This document shows, in pieces, positions 48,701-62,565 of a DNA stretch of 64,000 bases. The notes under the pieces were generated by a model that saw only the letters and a program-made list of their open reading frames with translations, was not told where the DNA came from and searched no databases. Every line of letters starts with the position of its first letter. Position 1 is the stretch's first letter. Source of the DNA: Liolophura sinensis (Eukaryota > Mollusca > Polyplacophora > Chitonida > Chitonidae); NCBI RefSeq assembly GCF_032854445.1, contig NC_088299.1, positions 18,095,608 to 18,159,607 of the forward strand, given 5' to 3'. The translations under genes and the position numbers were made by a program.

Positions 48701-51700
48701 CTCTGAGGCCTAACTAGACAAAGATGTCCTAAACTGAACACCTGAAGGATAATTCTCACCTGAACACCATACATGTGGTTGATTACCGTTCAATACTCTG
48801 AGGCCTAACTAGACAAAGATGTCCTAAACTGAACACCTGAAGAATAATTCTCACCTGAACACCATACATGTGGTTGATTACGGTTCAATACTCTGAGGCC
48901 TAACTAGACAAAGATGTCCTAAACTGAACACCTGAAGGAAAAATTCTCACCTGAACACCATACATGTGGTTGATTACTGTTCAATACTCTGAGGCCTAAC
49001 TAGACAAAGATGTCCTAAACTGAACACCTGAAGGATAATTCTCACCTGAACACCATACATGTGGTTGATTACTGTTCAATACTCTGAGGCCTAACTAGAC
49101 AAAGATGTCCTAAACTGAACACATGAAGAATAGTTCTCACCTGAACACCATACATGTGGTTGATTACTGTTCAATACTCTGAGTCCTATCTAGACAAAGA
49201 TGTCCTAAACTGAACACCTGAAGGATAAATTCTCACCTGAACACCATACATGCGGTTGATTACGGTTCAATACTCTGAGGCCTAACTAGACAAAGATGTC
49301 CTAAACTGAACACCTGAAGAATAATTCTAACCTGAACACTATACATGTGGTTGATTACTGTTCAATACTCTGAGTCCTAACTAGAAAAAGATGTCCTAAA
49401 CTGAACAAATGAAGGATAATTCTCACCTGAACACCATACATGTGGTTAATTACCGTTCAATACTCTGAGGCCTAACTAAACAAAGATGTCCTAAACTGAA
49501 CACCTGAAGGATAAATTCTCACCTGAACACCATACATGTGGTTGATTACTGTTCAACACTCTGAGGCCTAACTAGACAAAGATGTCCTAAACTGAACATC
49601 TGAACAATAATTCTCACCTGAACACCATACATGTGGTTGATTACCGTTCAATACTCTGAGGCCTATCTAGACAAAGATGTCCTTAACTGAACACCTGAAG
49701 AATAATTCTCACCTGAACACCATACATGTGGTTGATTACTGTTCAATACTATGAGTCCAAACTAGACAAAGATGTCCTAAACTGAATACCTGAAGGATAA
49801 ATTCTCACCTGAACACCATACATGTGGTTGATTACTGTTCAATACTCTGAGGCCTAACTAGACAAAGATGTCCTAAACTGAACACCTGAAGGATAATTCT
49901 CACCTGAGCACCATACATGTGGTTGATTACTGTTCAATACTCTGAGGCCTAACTAGACAAAGATGTCCTAAACTGAACACCTGAAGGATAATTCTCACCT
50001 GAACACCATACATGTGGTTGATTACTGTTCAATACTCTGAGGCCTAAATAGACAAAGATGTCCTAAACTGAACACATGAAGGATAATTCTCACCTGAACA
50101 CCATACATGTGGTTGATTACTGTTCAATACTCTGAGGCCTAACTAGAAAAAGATGTCCTAAACTGAACACCTGAAGGATAAATTCTCACATGAACACCAT
50201 ACATGTGGTTGATTACTGTTCAATACTCTGAGGCCTAACTAGACAAAGATGTCCTAAACTGAACACCTGAAGGATAAATTCTCACCTGAACACCATACAT
50301 GTGGCTGATTACTGTTCAATACTCTGAGGCCTAACTAGACAAAGATGTCCTAAACTGAACACCTGAAGAATAATTCTAACCTGAACACCATACATGTGGT
50401 TAATTACCGTTCAATACTCTGAGTCCTAACTAGACAAAGATGTCCTAAACTGAACACATGAAGGATAATTCTAACCTGAACACCATACATGTGGTTAATT
50501 ACCGTTCAATACTCTTAGGCCTAACTAGACAAAGATGTCCTAAACTGAACACCTGAAGGATAATTCTCACCTGAACACCATACATGTGGTTAATTACCGT
50601 TCAATACTCTTAGGCCTAACTAGACAAAGATGTCCTAAACTGAACACCTGAAGGATAATTCTCACCTGAACACCATACATGTGGTTGATTACTGTTCAAT
50701 ACTCTGAGGCCTAACTAGACAAAGATGTCCTAAACTGAACACCTGAAGGATAATTCTAACCTGAACACCATACATGTGGTTAATTACCGTTCAATACTCT
50801 TAGGCCTAAATAGACAAAGATGTCCTAAACTGAACACCTGAAGGATAATTCTCACCTGAACACCATACATGTGGTTGATTACTGTTCAATACTATGAGGC
50901 CTAACTAGACAAAGATGTCCTAAACTGAACACCTGAAGGATAATTCTAACCTGAGCACCATACATGTGGTTAATTACCGTTCAATACTCTTAGGCCTAAC
51001 TAGACAAAGATGTCCTAAACTGAACACCTGAAGAATAAATTCTCACCTGAACACCATACATGTGGTTGATTACCGTTCAATACTCTGAGGCCTAACTAGA
51101 CAAAGATGTCCTAAACTGAACACCTGAAGAATAATTCTCACCTGAACACCATACATGTGGTTGATTACTGTTCAATACTCTGAGGCCTAACTAGACAAAG
51201 ATGTCCTAAACTGAACACCTGAAGGATAATTCTCACCTGAACACCATACATGTGGTTGATTACTGTTCAATACTCTGAGGCCTAACTAGACAAAGATGTC
51301 CTAAACTGAACACCTGAAGAATAATTCTCACCTGAACACCATACATGTGGTTGATTACGGTTCAATACTCTGAGGCCTAAATAGACAAAGATGTCCTAAA
51401 CTGAACACCTGAGGAATAATTCTCACCTGAACACCATACATGTGGTTGATTACGGTTCAATACTCTGAGGCCTAAATAGACAAAGATGTCCTAAACTGAA
51501 CACCTGAGGAATAATTCTCACCTGAACACCATACATGTGGTTGATTACGGTTCAATACTCTGAGGCCTAACTAGACAAAGATGTCCTAAACTGAACACCT
51601 GAAGGATAATTCTCACCTGAACACCATACATGTGGTTGATTACTGTTCAATACTCTGAGTCCTAACTAGACAAAGATGTCCTAAACTGAACACCTGAGGA

Positions 51701-51931
51701 ATAATTCTCACCTGAATGCCATAGCTGATTACTGTTCAATACTCTGAGGCCTAACTAGACAAAGATGTCCTAAACTTAAGACCTGAAGAATAATTCTCAT
51801 TTGAATGCCATACATGTGGTTGATTACTGTTCAATACTCTGAGGCCTAACTAGACAAAGATGTCCTAAACTGAACACCTGAGGAATAATTCTCACCTGAA
51901 CGCCATAGTTGATTACTGTTCAATACTCTGA
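45766..51931. repeat. 95-bp satellite, about 65 copies, with higher-order structure
   Basis: The unit contains ACATGTGGTTGATTACTGTT, CAATACTCTGAGGCCTAACT, AGACAAAGATGTCCTAAACT and GAATTCTCACCTGAACACCA-like segments; lengths of 95 or 96 arise from GATAATTC versus GATAAATTC. Three rare variants recur with an identical shift of 1048 bases (48201/49249, 48281/49329, 48546/49594), i.e. an 11-unit block duplicated in tandem. It lies upstream of the His-rich exon in transglutaminase orientation. Confidence 0.97.
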
Positions 51932-52211
51932 CACACCTTAGTCTTTACTGTTGCCTACGCTGGAAATATGTCTCTGAAACAGACAAAATATGGAGATCAC
52001 AATATCTGTTTAACAAACACAATACACTCCATTCTTATCTTTTCAAGTTCTGCTGAAGAGCTCTCCATGCACCCAAGTGCCTTTATTTATAATTAAGCAG
52101 ATGTGAACCAATTGTTTCCCCACTGTGACAGAGGTAAATTATTACACCTTGGCAGAGTTTCCTGGATCGATCATGACAAAGGAAAGATATCTAAATGAAG
52201 CTATATTCCCA

Positions 52212-55200
52212 TGTAAAACTGCTGTTCAGCAGAAATGGGGTAAGTATGACAACAAATGAGTAAATTAGCGATGATAAAGACAGCTAGAGAAGGTACCTGT
52301 ATAGTTAATGGCATGTATAAACTGATGAACTTCTTCTGAATTTGGCATGACAGGTTAAGTGGTCACAGCTGGGATAACTGTAATGAGGCAAGCCAGGATG
52401 CTGCATTTTGAGGTCAAGGTTATTTATAAACGATCAAATGTCAGACAGCAAAGTGAAGTTTCATGCTTGTACAGTACATCTGTAACTAAAAAAAAACTGA
52501 CAGTTATAACTCTATAATTATGTAGGGAACGTGATAAAATTTGGCCACTTTGTAGCTTCAATCTTTGTCAATCACTGGCATGGTGAAAGTATTTTTCACA
52601 GGATTGTTTGTAGTTGGCATCTCTTACCGACATGAGGTGTAAAACTCAGTGTAAGGTATAGATGAGGTGTATACAGGGTGTATGCCTGATGTACACCTTA
52701 GTTTGAGGTATAGATGAGGTGTACACCCAATCTAAATTATCTAAGGTGTACTGTACCCCAAGTACACCCTAGACATATATCTATACCTCAGATGTACCTC
52801 AGGGACTTCAACACTAAATAGATGTACCTCAGGTACACCTTAGAAACTTTGAAAGTTAATAAAAGAAATGATTTGCCTCAGGTACACCTTTTGATTATAA
52901 TTTAGTGGTCATGTACCTCAGCCACTTTTTTTTAAGTTTTAAAGCAAGAGATCAAATGTACAATTTACTCCAGATAAAATGGTGTTTACTAATAAATATA
53001 AGCCTTTGTCCCACCAAATGACTTGCCATCCTGTGTGCAAACATGGACCAATCACAAAACATGGATATATTTGCCCCTGATTATTCCAAGATGACTACCC
53101 TGAACAGGGTGTATATATATTCCGGGCTGTGGGAAAACAACCCAATTATGCACTGATTCATGCTTCCTGGCACAGAATTTGTAGCATGTCTGGGTACATG
53201 AACAGTTCTAAAAGGTACAGAAAAGTAGTAGCACTAAATTTTGATCAAGCAGCTAGAAAGCCTCATGTAAATGTATTTCACTGTTGCATGTTGGTGTAAG
53301 TCAGCTGAGATTTCCAGATACTGTAAACAAAGTACAGCATGCACTTAAAAACTTACATAAATTCATCTACGATTTACTCAGTCAATATCTAAGTAACCGA
53401 GCTTGTTTTCTATCAAAATAAAAGTGAAAACAGTATACATCCACCTTACCTATAATAATGTACCTCAGTTATACCTCAGTTGTACCTCAAACTTGATATT
53501 TTGACCTGATACTTACAGGGTACTACTCCCCTCAGCAGTACTGGATGTGTACATGAGGTACTAATTTGCATAATTGACAGTACCTCAGATACACCCTCAA
53601 GACACCTCAGATACACCTTCAGTATACCTTAGACACACCTCAGTTCAGATATGTTATACCCCAATGGTACACCTCAGGTGTACCTAAAGTATACCTCTAG
53701 TACACCTTATAAGGGTAAGGGATACCTCACACTTGTATGCATGTGTGTGTAAGACTTTAGCTGATGCCTTGATCAGCTGACTTAACATTACTGACTTGAC
53801 CAGCTGACTTAACATTACTAATTTGACCACCTGACTTACCATTACTGATCTAACCAGCTGACTTACAGTTACTGATCTGACCAGCTGACTAAACATCACT
53901 GATTTGAGCAGCTGACTTAACATTACTGACTTGACCACCTGACTTAACATTACTGACTTGACCAGCTGACTTAACATCACTGATTTGACATGCTGACTTA
54001 ACATTACGGACTTGACCACCTGACTTAACATTACTGATCTTACTAGCTGACTTAACATCCCTGATTTGACCAGCTGACTTCACATTACTGACTTGACCAC
54101 CTGACTTAACATTACTGACTTGACCAGTAAAGTATTCAGGCTCACTGTTTATTCTCATCCCCACTCTCTTATAACTTCATGGAATTTTCACCCACTAATA
54201 ATGAACCCTGCTTTGGGCCTCCCGGCTGTAATACAGAAAAGTGATCAGTTGGCAAAAAAACATGTTAGTTTTGTAACATAAATCACCTACCGGTACACAA
54301 TTTCATTCTGATGAGTTTTTACGAACTTAGTACAGTAGATTGATTTAGTAGTTTGTGAAAAATTCCATTAAGTTATTGTATTGCTGGTAATTATAACATA
54401 ACTCTTACAGCTGTCATCATGAGCACGTGAAATTGCCCCAGCCCTGGTATACATGAAACTGGGGAAGATTACAGCCCTTGGGGTACCAAGACTGATGCTT
54501 GATTATATCACAGGCTGATACCTACATGCATGTAGTTAACAGTTCCAAAGTACATGCAATTGCTTTGACACTTTCCCTTAACTCTTATTTTATGCTGTTT
54601 CCACATAAAACAGGCTGACAAATGTTGATTATGTATGATTAGTGTGATTACCATGACAGGTAACAGATTACAAATCACTGGATAGGGGATTGTATAAAAT
54701 TCCCTATATATTAAAATGTAGATGGATAAACCTCTGCACAGGTACCAGTTAGGTTAAAGTGCATGCGTATTTAAAATACACAGCCACCACTTTCACAACA
54801 CTTAAGAAATCTTTGTTTCACGATGTAATTTCGTCCTATTAAAATCTTTGTATTGCCTTAATTAACCCAGAGATACATATATTGTACAACTTCATTTCCC
54901 AGTGCCATAAAATGTACCCCATACTGGTATCTAACCTTCCAGTTTTTTGTCAAGCAAGCTCCATGCTGAATAACATCTATGAAGATCGATGGATGTATGT
55001 CTGCTTACATGTCCTACAGTCTTCATACAGTCAAACAGGTACATGTATCTATCACACAGAAACAGGCTTTCTCATTTCAAACTCCATGATGGTAATAAGT
55101 CATACTCATTGTTACCTCAAGTAAAATGGCCGTATTACCTGCTGCATGTAAGCCACCATGCACAAAAGTGGGATGTATCAACTAGCAGGTAAATCAAATA

Positions 55201-55487
55201 AAGTTCATCATATAAAGTTTAATATTTGCTAGATAAGGTTTGAATCTTCCGGGACCACATATGCAAACACCTACTATCTATAACAATTGTTTGTTGGCCT
55301 TGTACTAACTAAATAAATTATCACTTCAAATAAACTAGCAGTCTGGCTACACGCCAGAGCAATCTGGTGCATGCATGATTTTTTATAGGTACTCAAGTCC
55401 ACCAGGTGACACACCAAATAATAACCCATCAAATACAATGCAGGATCATATGTCAGAAAGTTATATTTGTCCCAGACTCCACACAGG
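52212..55487. repeat. Triplicated block, unit 1 (about 3.28 kb)
   Basis: It starts at GTAAAACTGCTG and ends before the same word in unit 2. It contains clusters of TACCTCAG / AGGTGTAC words (52,640-52,920 and 53,455-53,720) and one 27-bp array. It lacks the 42-base segment GTGAGTACAAAATTACAAAT... found in units 2 and 3. No gene recognised. Confidence 0.93.
53757..54128. repeat. 27-bp minisatellite in unit 1, about 14 copies
   Basis: The unit contains TGACTTGACCAGCTGACTTA and ACATTAC. As 27 is a multiple of 3, minus-strand frames stay open (MLSQLVKSV repeats). This is repeat geometry. Confidence 0.93.
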
Positions 55488-57041
55488 TAAAACTGCTGTC
55501 CAGCAGAAAGCGGTAAGCAGACAACAAATGGGGAGTAAACACAAGTAAATTAGCGATGATAAAGACAGCTAGAGAAGGTACCTGTATAGTTAATGGCATG
55601 TATAAACTGATGAACTTCTTCTGAATTTGGCATGACAGGTTAAGTGGTCACAGCTGGGATAACTGTAATGAGGCAGGCCAGGATGCTGCATTTTGAGGTT
55701 AAAGGTCAAGGTTATTTATAAAAGATCAAATGTCAGACAGCAAAGTGAAGTTTCATGCTTGTACAGTACATTTGTAACTAAAAAAAAACTGACAGTTATA
55801 ACTCTATAATTATATAGGGAACGTGATAAAATTTGGCCACTTTGTAGCTTCAATCTTTGTCAATCACTGGCATGGTGAAAGTATTTTTCACAGGTTTGTT
55901 TGTAGTTGGTATCTCTAACTGACATGAGGTGTAAAACTCAGTGTGAGGTACAGATGAGGTGTACACCCAATCTAAATTATCTAAGGTGTACTGTACCCCA
56001 AGTGCACCCTAGACATATATCTATACCTCAGATGTACCTCAGGGACTTCAACACTAAAAAGATGTACCTCAGGTACACCTTAGAAACTTTGAAAGTTAAT
56101 AAAAGAAATGATTTGCCTCAGGTACACCTTTTGATCATAATTTAGTGGTCATGTACCTCAGCCACTTTTTTTAAGTTTTAAAGCAAGAGATCAAATGTAC
56201 AATTTACTTCAGATAAAATGGTGAGTACAAAATTACAAATATTTCTGAGCAAAAGAAAAATGTTTACTAATAAACATAAGCCTTTGTCTCACCAAATAAT
56301 GACTTGCCATCCTGTGTGCAAACATGGACCAATCACAAAACATGGATATATTTGCCCCTGATTATTCCAAGATGACTACCCTGAACAAGGTGTATATATA
56401 TTCCGGGCTGTGGGAAAACAACCCAATTATGCACTGATTCATGCTTCCTGGCACAGAATTTGTAGCATGTCTGTGTACATGAACAGTTCTAAAAGGTACA
56501 GAAAAGTAGTAGCACTAAATTTTGATCAAGCAGCTAGAAAGCCTCATGTATATGTATTTCACTGTTGCATGTTGGTGTAAGTCAGCTGAGATTTCCAGAC
56601 ACTGTAAACAAAGTACAGCATGCACTTAAAAACTTACATAAATTCATCTACGATTTACTCAGTCAATATCTAAGTAATTGAGCTTGTTTTCTATCAAAAT
56701 AAAAGTGAAAACAGTATACATCCACCTTACCTATAATAATGTACCTCAGTTATACCTCAGTTGTACTTCAGCTTGATATTTTTTACCTAATACTTACAGG
56801 GTACAACTCCCCTCAGGAGTACTGGATGTGTACATGAGGTACTAATTTGCATAATTGACAGTACCTCAGATACACCCTCAAGACACCTCAGATACACCTT
56901 CAGTATACCTTAGACACACCTCAGTTCAGATATGTTATACCCCAATGGTACACCTCAGGTGTACCTAAAGTATACCTCTAGTACACCTTATAAGGGTAAG
57001 GGATACCTCACACTTGTATGCATGTGTGTGTAAGACTTTAG

Positions 57042-57266
57042 CTGATGCCTTGACCAGCTGACTTAACATTACTGACTTGACCAGCTGACTTAACATTACT
57101 AACTTGACCAGCTGACTTAACATTACTGATCTGACCAGCTGATTTAACATTACTGACTTGACCAGCTGACTTAACATTACTGACTTGACCAGCTGACTTA
57201 CCATTACTGCTCTATCCAGCTGACTTACCATTACTGATCTGACCAGCTGACTTAACATCACTGATG
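57042..57266. repeat. 27-bp minisatellite, first array of unit 2
   Basis: About 8 copies of the TTGACCAGCTGACTTAACAT unit, homologous to the array at 53757-54128. Confidence 0.9.
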
Positions 57267-57369
57267 TTATACCCAAATGGTACACCTCAGGTGTACCTAA
57301 AGTATACCTCTAGTACACCTTATAAGGGTAAGGGATACCTCACACTGGTATGCATGTGTGGGTAAGGCT

Positions 57370-57741
57370 TTAGCTAATGCCTTGATCAGCTGACTTAACA
57401 TTACTGACATGACCAGCTGACTTAACATTACTGATTTGACCACCTGACTTAACATCACTGATTTGAGCAGCTGACTTAACATTACTGACATGACCAGCTG
57501 ACTTAACATTACTGATTTGACCACCTGACTTAACATCACTGATTTGAGCAGCTGACTTAACATTACTGACTTGACCACCTGACTTAATATTACTGACTTG
57601 ACCACCTGACTTAACATTACTGATCTGACCAGCTGACTTAACATTACTGATCTGACTAGCTGACTTAACATCCCTGATTTGACCAGCTGACTTCACATTA
57701 CTGACTTGACCACCTGACTTAACATTATTGACTTGACCAGT
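57370..57741. repeat. 27-bp minisatellite, second array of unit 2
   Basis: About 14 copies, with more TTGACCACC and TTGAGCAGC variants than the first array of the same unit. Confidence 0.9.
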
Positions 57742-60675
57742 AAAGTATTCAGGCTCACTGTTTATTCTCATCCCCACTCTCCTATAACTTCATGGAATTT
57801 TCACCCACTAATAATGAACCCTGCTTTGGGCCGCCCGACTGTAATACAGAAAAGTGATCAGTTGGCAAAAAAACATGTTAGTTTTGTAACATAAATCACC
57901 TACCAGTACATAATTTCATTCTGATGATTTTCTACGAACTTAGTACAGTAGATTGATTTAGTAGTTTGTGAAAAATTCCATTAAGTTATTGTATTGCTGG
58001 TAATTATAACATAACTCTTACAGCTGTCATCATGAGCACGTGAAATTGCCCCCGCCCTGGTATACATGAAACTGGGGAAGATTACAGCCCTTGGGGTACC
58101 AAGACTGTTGCTTGATTATGTCACAGGCTGATACCTACATGCATGTAGTTAACAGTTCCAAAGTACATGCAATTGCTTTGACACTTTCCCATAACTCTTA
58201 TTTTATGCTGTTTCCACATAAAACAGGCTGACAGATGTTGATTATGTATGATTAGTGTGATTACCATGACAGGTAACAGATTACAAATCACTGGATAGGG
58301 GATTGTATAAAATTCACTATACATTAAAATGTAGATGGATAAACCTCTGCACAGGTACCAGTTAGGTTAAAGTGCATGCCTATCTAAAATACACAGCCAC
58401 CACTTTCACAACACTTAAGAAATCTTTGTTTCACGATGTAATTTCGTCCTATTAAAATCTTTGTATTGCCTTAATTAACCCAGAGATACATATATTGTAC
58501 AACTTCATTTACCAGTGCCATAAAATGTACCAAATACTGGTATCTAACCTTCCAGTTTTTTGTCAAGCAAGCTCCATGCTGAATAACATCTATGAAGATC
58601 GATGGATGTATGTCTGCTTACATGTCCTACAGTCTTCATACAGTCACACAGGTACATGTATCTATCACACAGAAACAGGCTTTCTCAATTCAAACTCCAT
58701 GATGGTAATAAGTCATACTCATTGTTACCTCAAGAAAAATGGCCGTATTACCTGCTGCATGTAAGCCACCATGCACAAAAGTGGGATGTAGCAACTAGCA
58801 GGTAAATCAAATAAAGTTCATCATATAAAGTTTAATATTTGCTAGATAAGGTTTGAATCTTCCGGGACCACATATGCAAACACCTACTATCTATAACAAT
58901 TGTTTGTTGGCCTTGTACTAACTAAATAAATTATCACTTCAAATAAACTAGCAGTCTGGCTACACGCCAGAGCAATCTGGTGCATGCATGATTTTTTATA
59001 GGTACTCAAGTCCACCAGGTGACACACCAAATAATAACCCATCAAATACAATGCAGGATCATATGTCAGAAAGTTATATTTGTCCCAGACTCCACACAGG
59101 TAAAACTGTTGTCCAGCAGAAAGCGGTAAGCAGACAACAAATGGGGAGTAAACACAAGTAAATTAGCGATGATAAAGACAGCTAGAGAAGGTACCTGTAT
59201 AGTTAATGGCATGTATAAACTGATGAACTTCTTCTGAATTTGGCATGACAGGTTAAGTGGTCACAGCTGGGATAACTGTAATGAGGCAGGCCAGGATGCT
59301 GCATTTTGAGGTTAAAGGTCAAGGTTATTTATAAAAGATCAAATGTCAGACAGCAAAGTGAAGTTTCATGCTTGTACAGTACATTTGTAACTAAAAAAAA
59401 AACTGACAGTTATAACTCTATAATTATATAGGGAACGTGATAAAATTTGGCCACTTTGTAGCTTCAATCTTTGTCAATCACTGGCATGGTGAAAGTATTT
59501 TTCACAGGATTGTTTGTAGTTGGTATCTCTTACCGACATGAGGTGTAAAACTCAGTGTAAGGTATAGATGAGGTGTATATAGGGTGTATGCCTGATGTAC
59601 ACCTTAGTGTGAGGTATAGATGAGGTGTACACCCAATCTAAATTATCTAAGGTGTACTGTACCCCAAGTGCACCCTAGACATATATCTATACCTCAGATG
59701 TACCTCAGGTACACCTTAGAAACTTTGAAAGTTAATAAAAGAAATGATTTGCCTCAGGTACACCTTTTAATCACAGTTTAGTGGTCATGTACCTCAGCCA
59801 CTTTTTTTAAGTTTTAAAGCAAGAGATCAAATGTACAATTTACTTCAGATAAAATGGTGAGTACAAAATTACAAATATTTCTGAGCAAAAGAAAAATGTT
59901 CACTAATAAATATAAGCCTTTGTCTCACCAAATAATGACTTGCCATCCTGTGTGCAAACATGGACCAATCACAAAACATGGATATATTTGCCCCTGATTA
60001 TTCCAAGATGACTACCCTGAACAAGGTGTGTATATATTCCGGGCTGTGGGAAAACAACCCAATTATGCACTGATTCATGCTTCCTGGCACAGAATTTGTA
60101 GCATGTCTGGGTACATGAACAGTTCTAAAAGGTACAGAAAAGTAGTAGCACTAAATTTTGATCAAGCAGCTAGAAAGCCTCATGTAAATGTATTTCACTG
60201 TTGCATGTTGGTGTAAGTCAGCTGAGATTTCCAGATACTGTAAACAAAGTACAGCATGCACTTAAAAACTTACATAAATTCATCTACGATTTACTCAGTC
60301 AATATCTAAGTAATTGAGCTTGTTTTCTATCAAAATAAAAGTGAAAATAGTATACATCCACCTTACCTATAATAATGTACCTCAGTTATACCTCAGTTGT
60401 ACCTCTAGCTTGATATTTTTTACCTAATACTTACAGGGTACAACTCCCCTCAGGAGTACTGGATATGTACATGAGGTACTAATTTGCATAATTGAAAGTA
60501 TCTCAGATACACCCTCAAGACACCTCAGATACACCTTCAGTATACCTTAGACACACCTCAGTTCAGGTATGTTATACCCCAATGGTACACCTCAGGTGTA
60601 CCTAAAGTATACCTCTAGTACACCTTATAAGGGTAAGGGAAACCTCACACTTGTATGCATGTGTGGGTAAGACTT

Positions 60676-60929
60676 TAGCTGATGCCTTGATCAGCTGACT
60701 TAACATTACTGACTTGACCAGCTGACTTAACATTACTGACTTGACCAGCTGACTTAACATTACTGATCTGACCAGCTGACTTAACATTGCTGACTTGACC
60801 AGCTGACTTAACATTACTGACTTGACCAGCTGACATACCATTACTGCTCTATCCAGCTGACTTACCATTACTGCTCTATCCAGCTGACTTACCATTACTG
60901 ATCTGACCAGCTGACTTAACATCACTGAT
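60676..60929. repeat. 27-bp minisatellite, first array of unit 3
   Basis: About 9 copies, ending in the same GATGTTATACCCAAATGGTA junction as the first array of unit 2. Confidence 0.9.
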
Positions 60930-61036
60930 GTTATACCCAAATGGTACACCTCAGGTGTACCTAAAGTATACCTCTAGTACGCCTTATAAGGGTAAGGGAT
61001 ACCTCACACTGGTATGCATGTGTGGGTAAGACTTTA

Positions 61037-61243
61037 GCTGATGCCTTGACCACCTGACTTAACATTACTGACTTGACCACCTGACTTAACATTACTAACT
61101 TGACCAGCTGACTTAACATTACTGACATGACCAGCTGACTTAACATTACTGATTTGACCACCTGACTTAACATTACTAATTTGACCAGCTGACTTAACAT
61201 CCCTGATTTGACCAGCTGACTTCACATTACTTGACTTGACCAG
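61037..61243. repeat. 27-bp minisatellite, second array of unit 3
   Basis: About 8 copies; shorter than its counterpart in unit 2. Confidence 0.9.
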
Positions 61244-62565
61244 TAAAGTATTCAGGCTCACTGTTTATTCTCATCCCCACTCTCCTATAACTTCATGGAA
61301 TTTTCACCCACTAATAATGAACCCTGCTTCGGGCCTCCCGACTGTAATACAGAAAAGTGATCAGTTGGCAAAAAAACATGTTAGTTTTGTAACATAAATC
61401 ACCTACCAGTACATAATTTCATTCTGATGATTTTTTACGAACTTAGTACAGTAGATTGATTTAGTAGTTTGTGAAAAATTCCATTAAGTTATTGTATTGC
61501 TGGTAATTATAACATAACTCTTACAGCTGTCATCATGAGCACGTGAAATTGCCCCCGCCCTGGTATACATGAAACTGGGGAAGATTACAGCCCTTGGGGT
61601 ACCAAGACTGTTGCTTGATTATATCACAGGCTGATACCTACATGCATGTAGTTAACAGTTCCAAAGTACATGCAATTGCTTTGACACTTTCCCATAACTC
61701 TTATTTTATGCTGTTTCCACATAAAACAGGCTGACAAATGTTGATTATGTATGATTAGCTAGTACGATTACCATGATAGGTAACAGATTACATAATCGCT
61801 AGATAGGGGATTGTATAAAATTCCCTATATATTAAAATGTAGATGGATAAACCTCTGCACAGGTACCAGTTAGGTTATAGTGCATGCATATTTAAAATAC
61901 ACAGCCACCACTTTCACAAAACTTAAGACATTTGTGTTTCATGATGTAATTTCGTCCTATTAAAATCTTTGTATTGCCTTAATTAACCCAGAGATACATA
62001 TATTGTACAACTTCATTTACCAGTGCCATAAAATGTACCAAATACTGGTATCTAACCTTCCAGTTTTTTGTCAAGCAAGCTCCATGCTGAATAACATCTA
62101 TGAAGATCGATGGATGTATGTCTGCTTACATGTCCTACAGTCTTCATACAGTCACACAGGTACATGTATCTATCACACAGAAACAGGCTTTCTCAATTCA
62201 AACTCCATGATGGTAATAAGTCATACTCATTGTTACCTCAAGTAAAATGGCTGTATTACCTGCTGCATGTAAGCCACCATGCACAAAAGTGGGATGTAGC
62301 AACTAGCAGCTAAATCATGTAAAGTTTAATATTTGCTAGATAAGGTTTGAATCTTCCGGGACCACGTATGTAAACACCTACTATCTATAACAATTGTTTG
62401 TTGGCCTTGTACTAACTAAATAAATTATCACTTCAAATAAACTAGCAGTCTGGCTACATGCCAGAGCAATCTGGTGCATGCATGATTTTTTATAGGTACT
62501 CAAGTCCACCAGGTGACACACCAAGTAATAACCCATCAAATACAATGCAGGATCATATGTCAGAA

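Larger units (their letters stand above)
55488..59099. repeat. Triplicated block, unit 2 (about 3.61 kb)
   Basis: It is a close copy of unit 1 but about 330 bases longer. The extra length is an internal duplication giving two 27-bp arrays, each preceded by TACACCTTATAAGGGTAAGG. It lacks the 'GTATATAGGGTGTATGCCTG' type segment that units 1 and 3 have near their left TACCTCAG cluster. Confidence 0.93.
59100..62565. repeat. Triplicated block, unit 3 (about 3.47 kb, end truncated)
   Basis: It is a close copy of unit 2 with the same internal duplication. Homology stops at about 62565 (after CATATGTCAGAA), some 28 bases short of the unit boundary. It lacks the CAGGGACTTCAACACTAAA segment shared by units 1 and 2. 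Confidence 0.93.

Noticed and set aside
53684-61261. Several 75-135 codon minus-strand frames of MLSQLVKSV or NVKSAGQIS repeats
   Set aside because: They arise from the 27-bp minisatellite inside the triplicated block; no start, splice or homology evidence.
54882-62313. Open frames conserved in all three copies of the triplicated block (MYNFI-QCHKMY... and MDVCLLTCPTV...)
   Set aside because: Conservation reflects recent duplication, not selection; two overlapping frames are kept equally and neither resembles a known protein.
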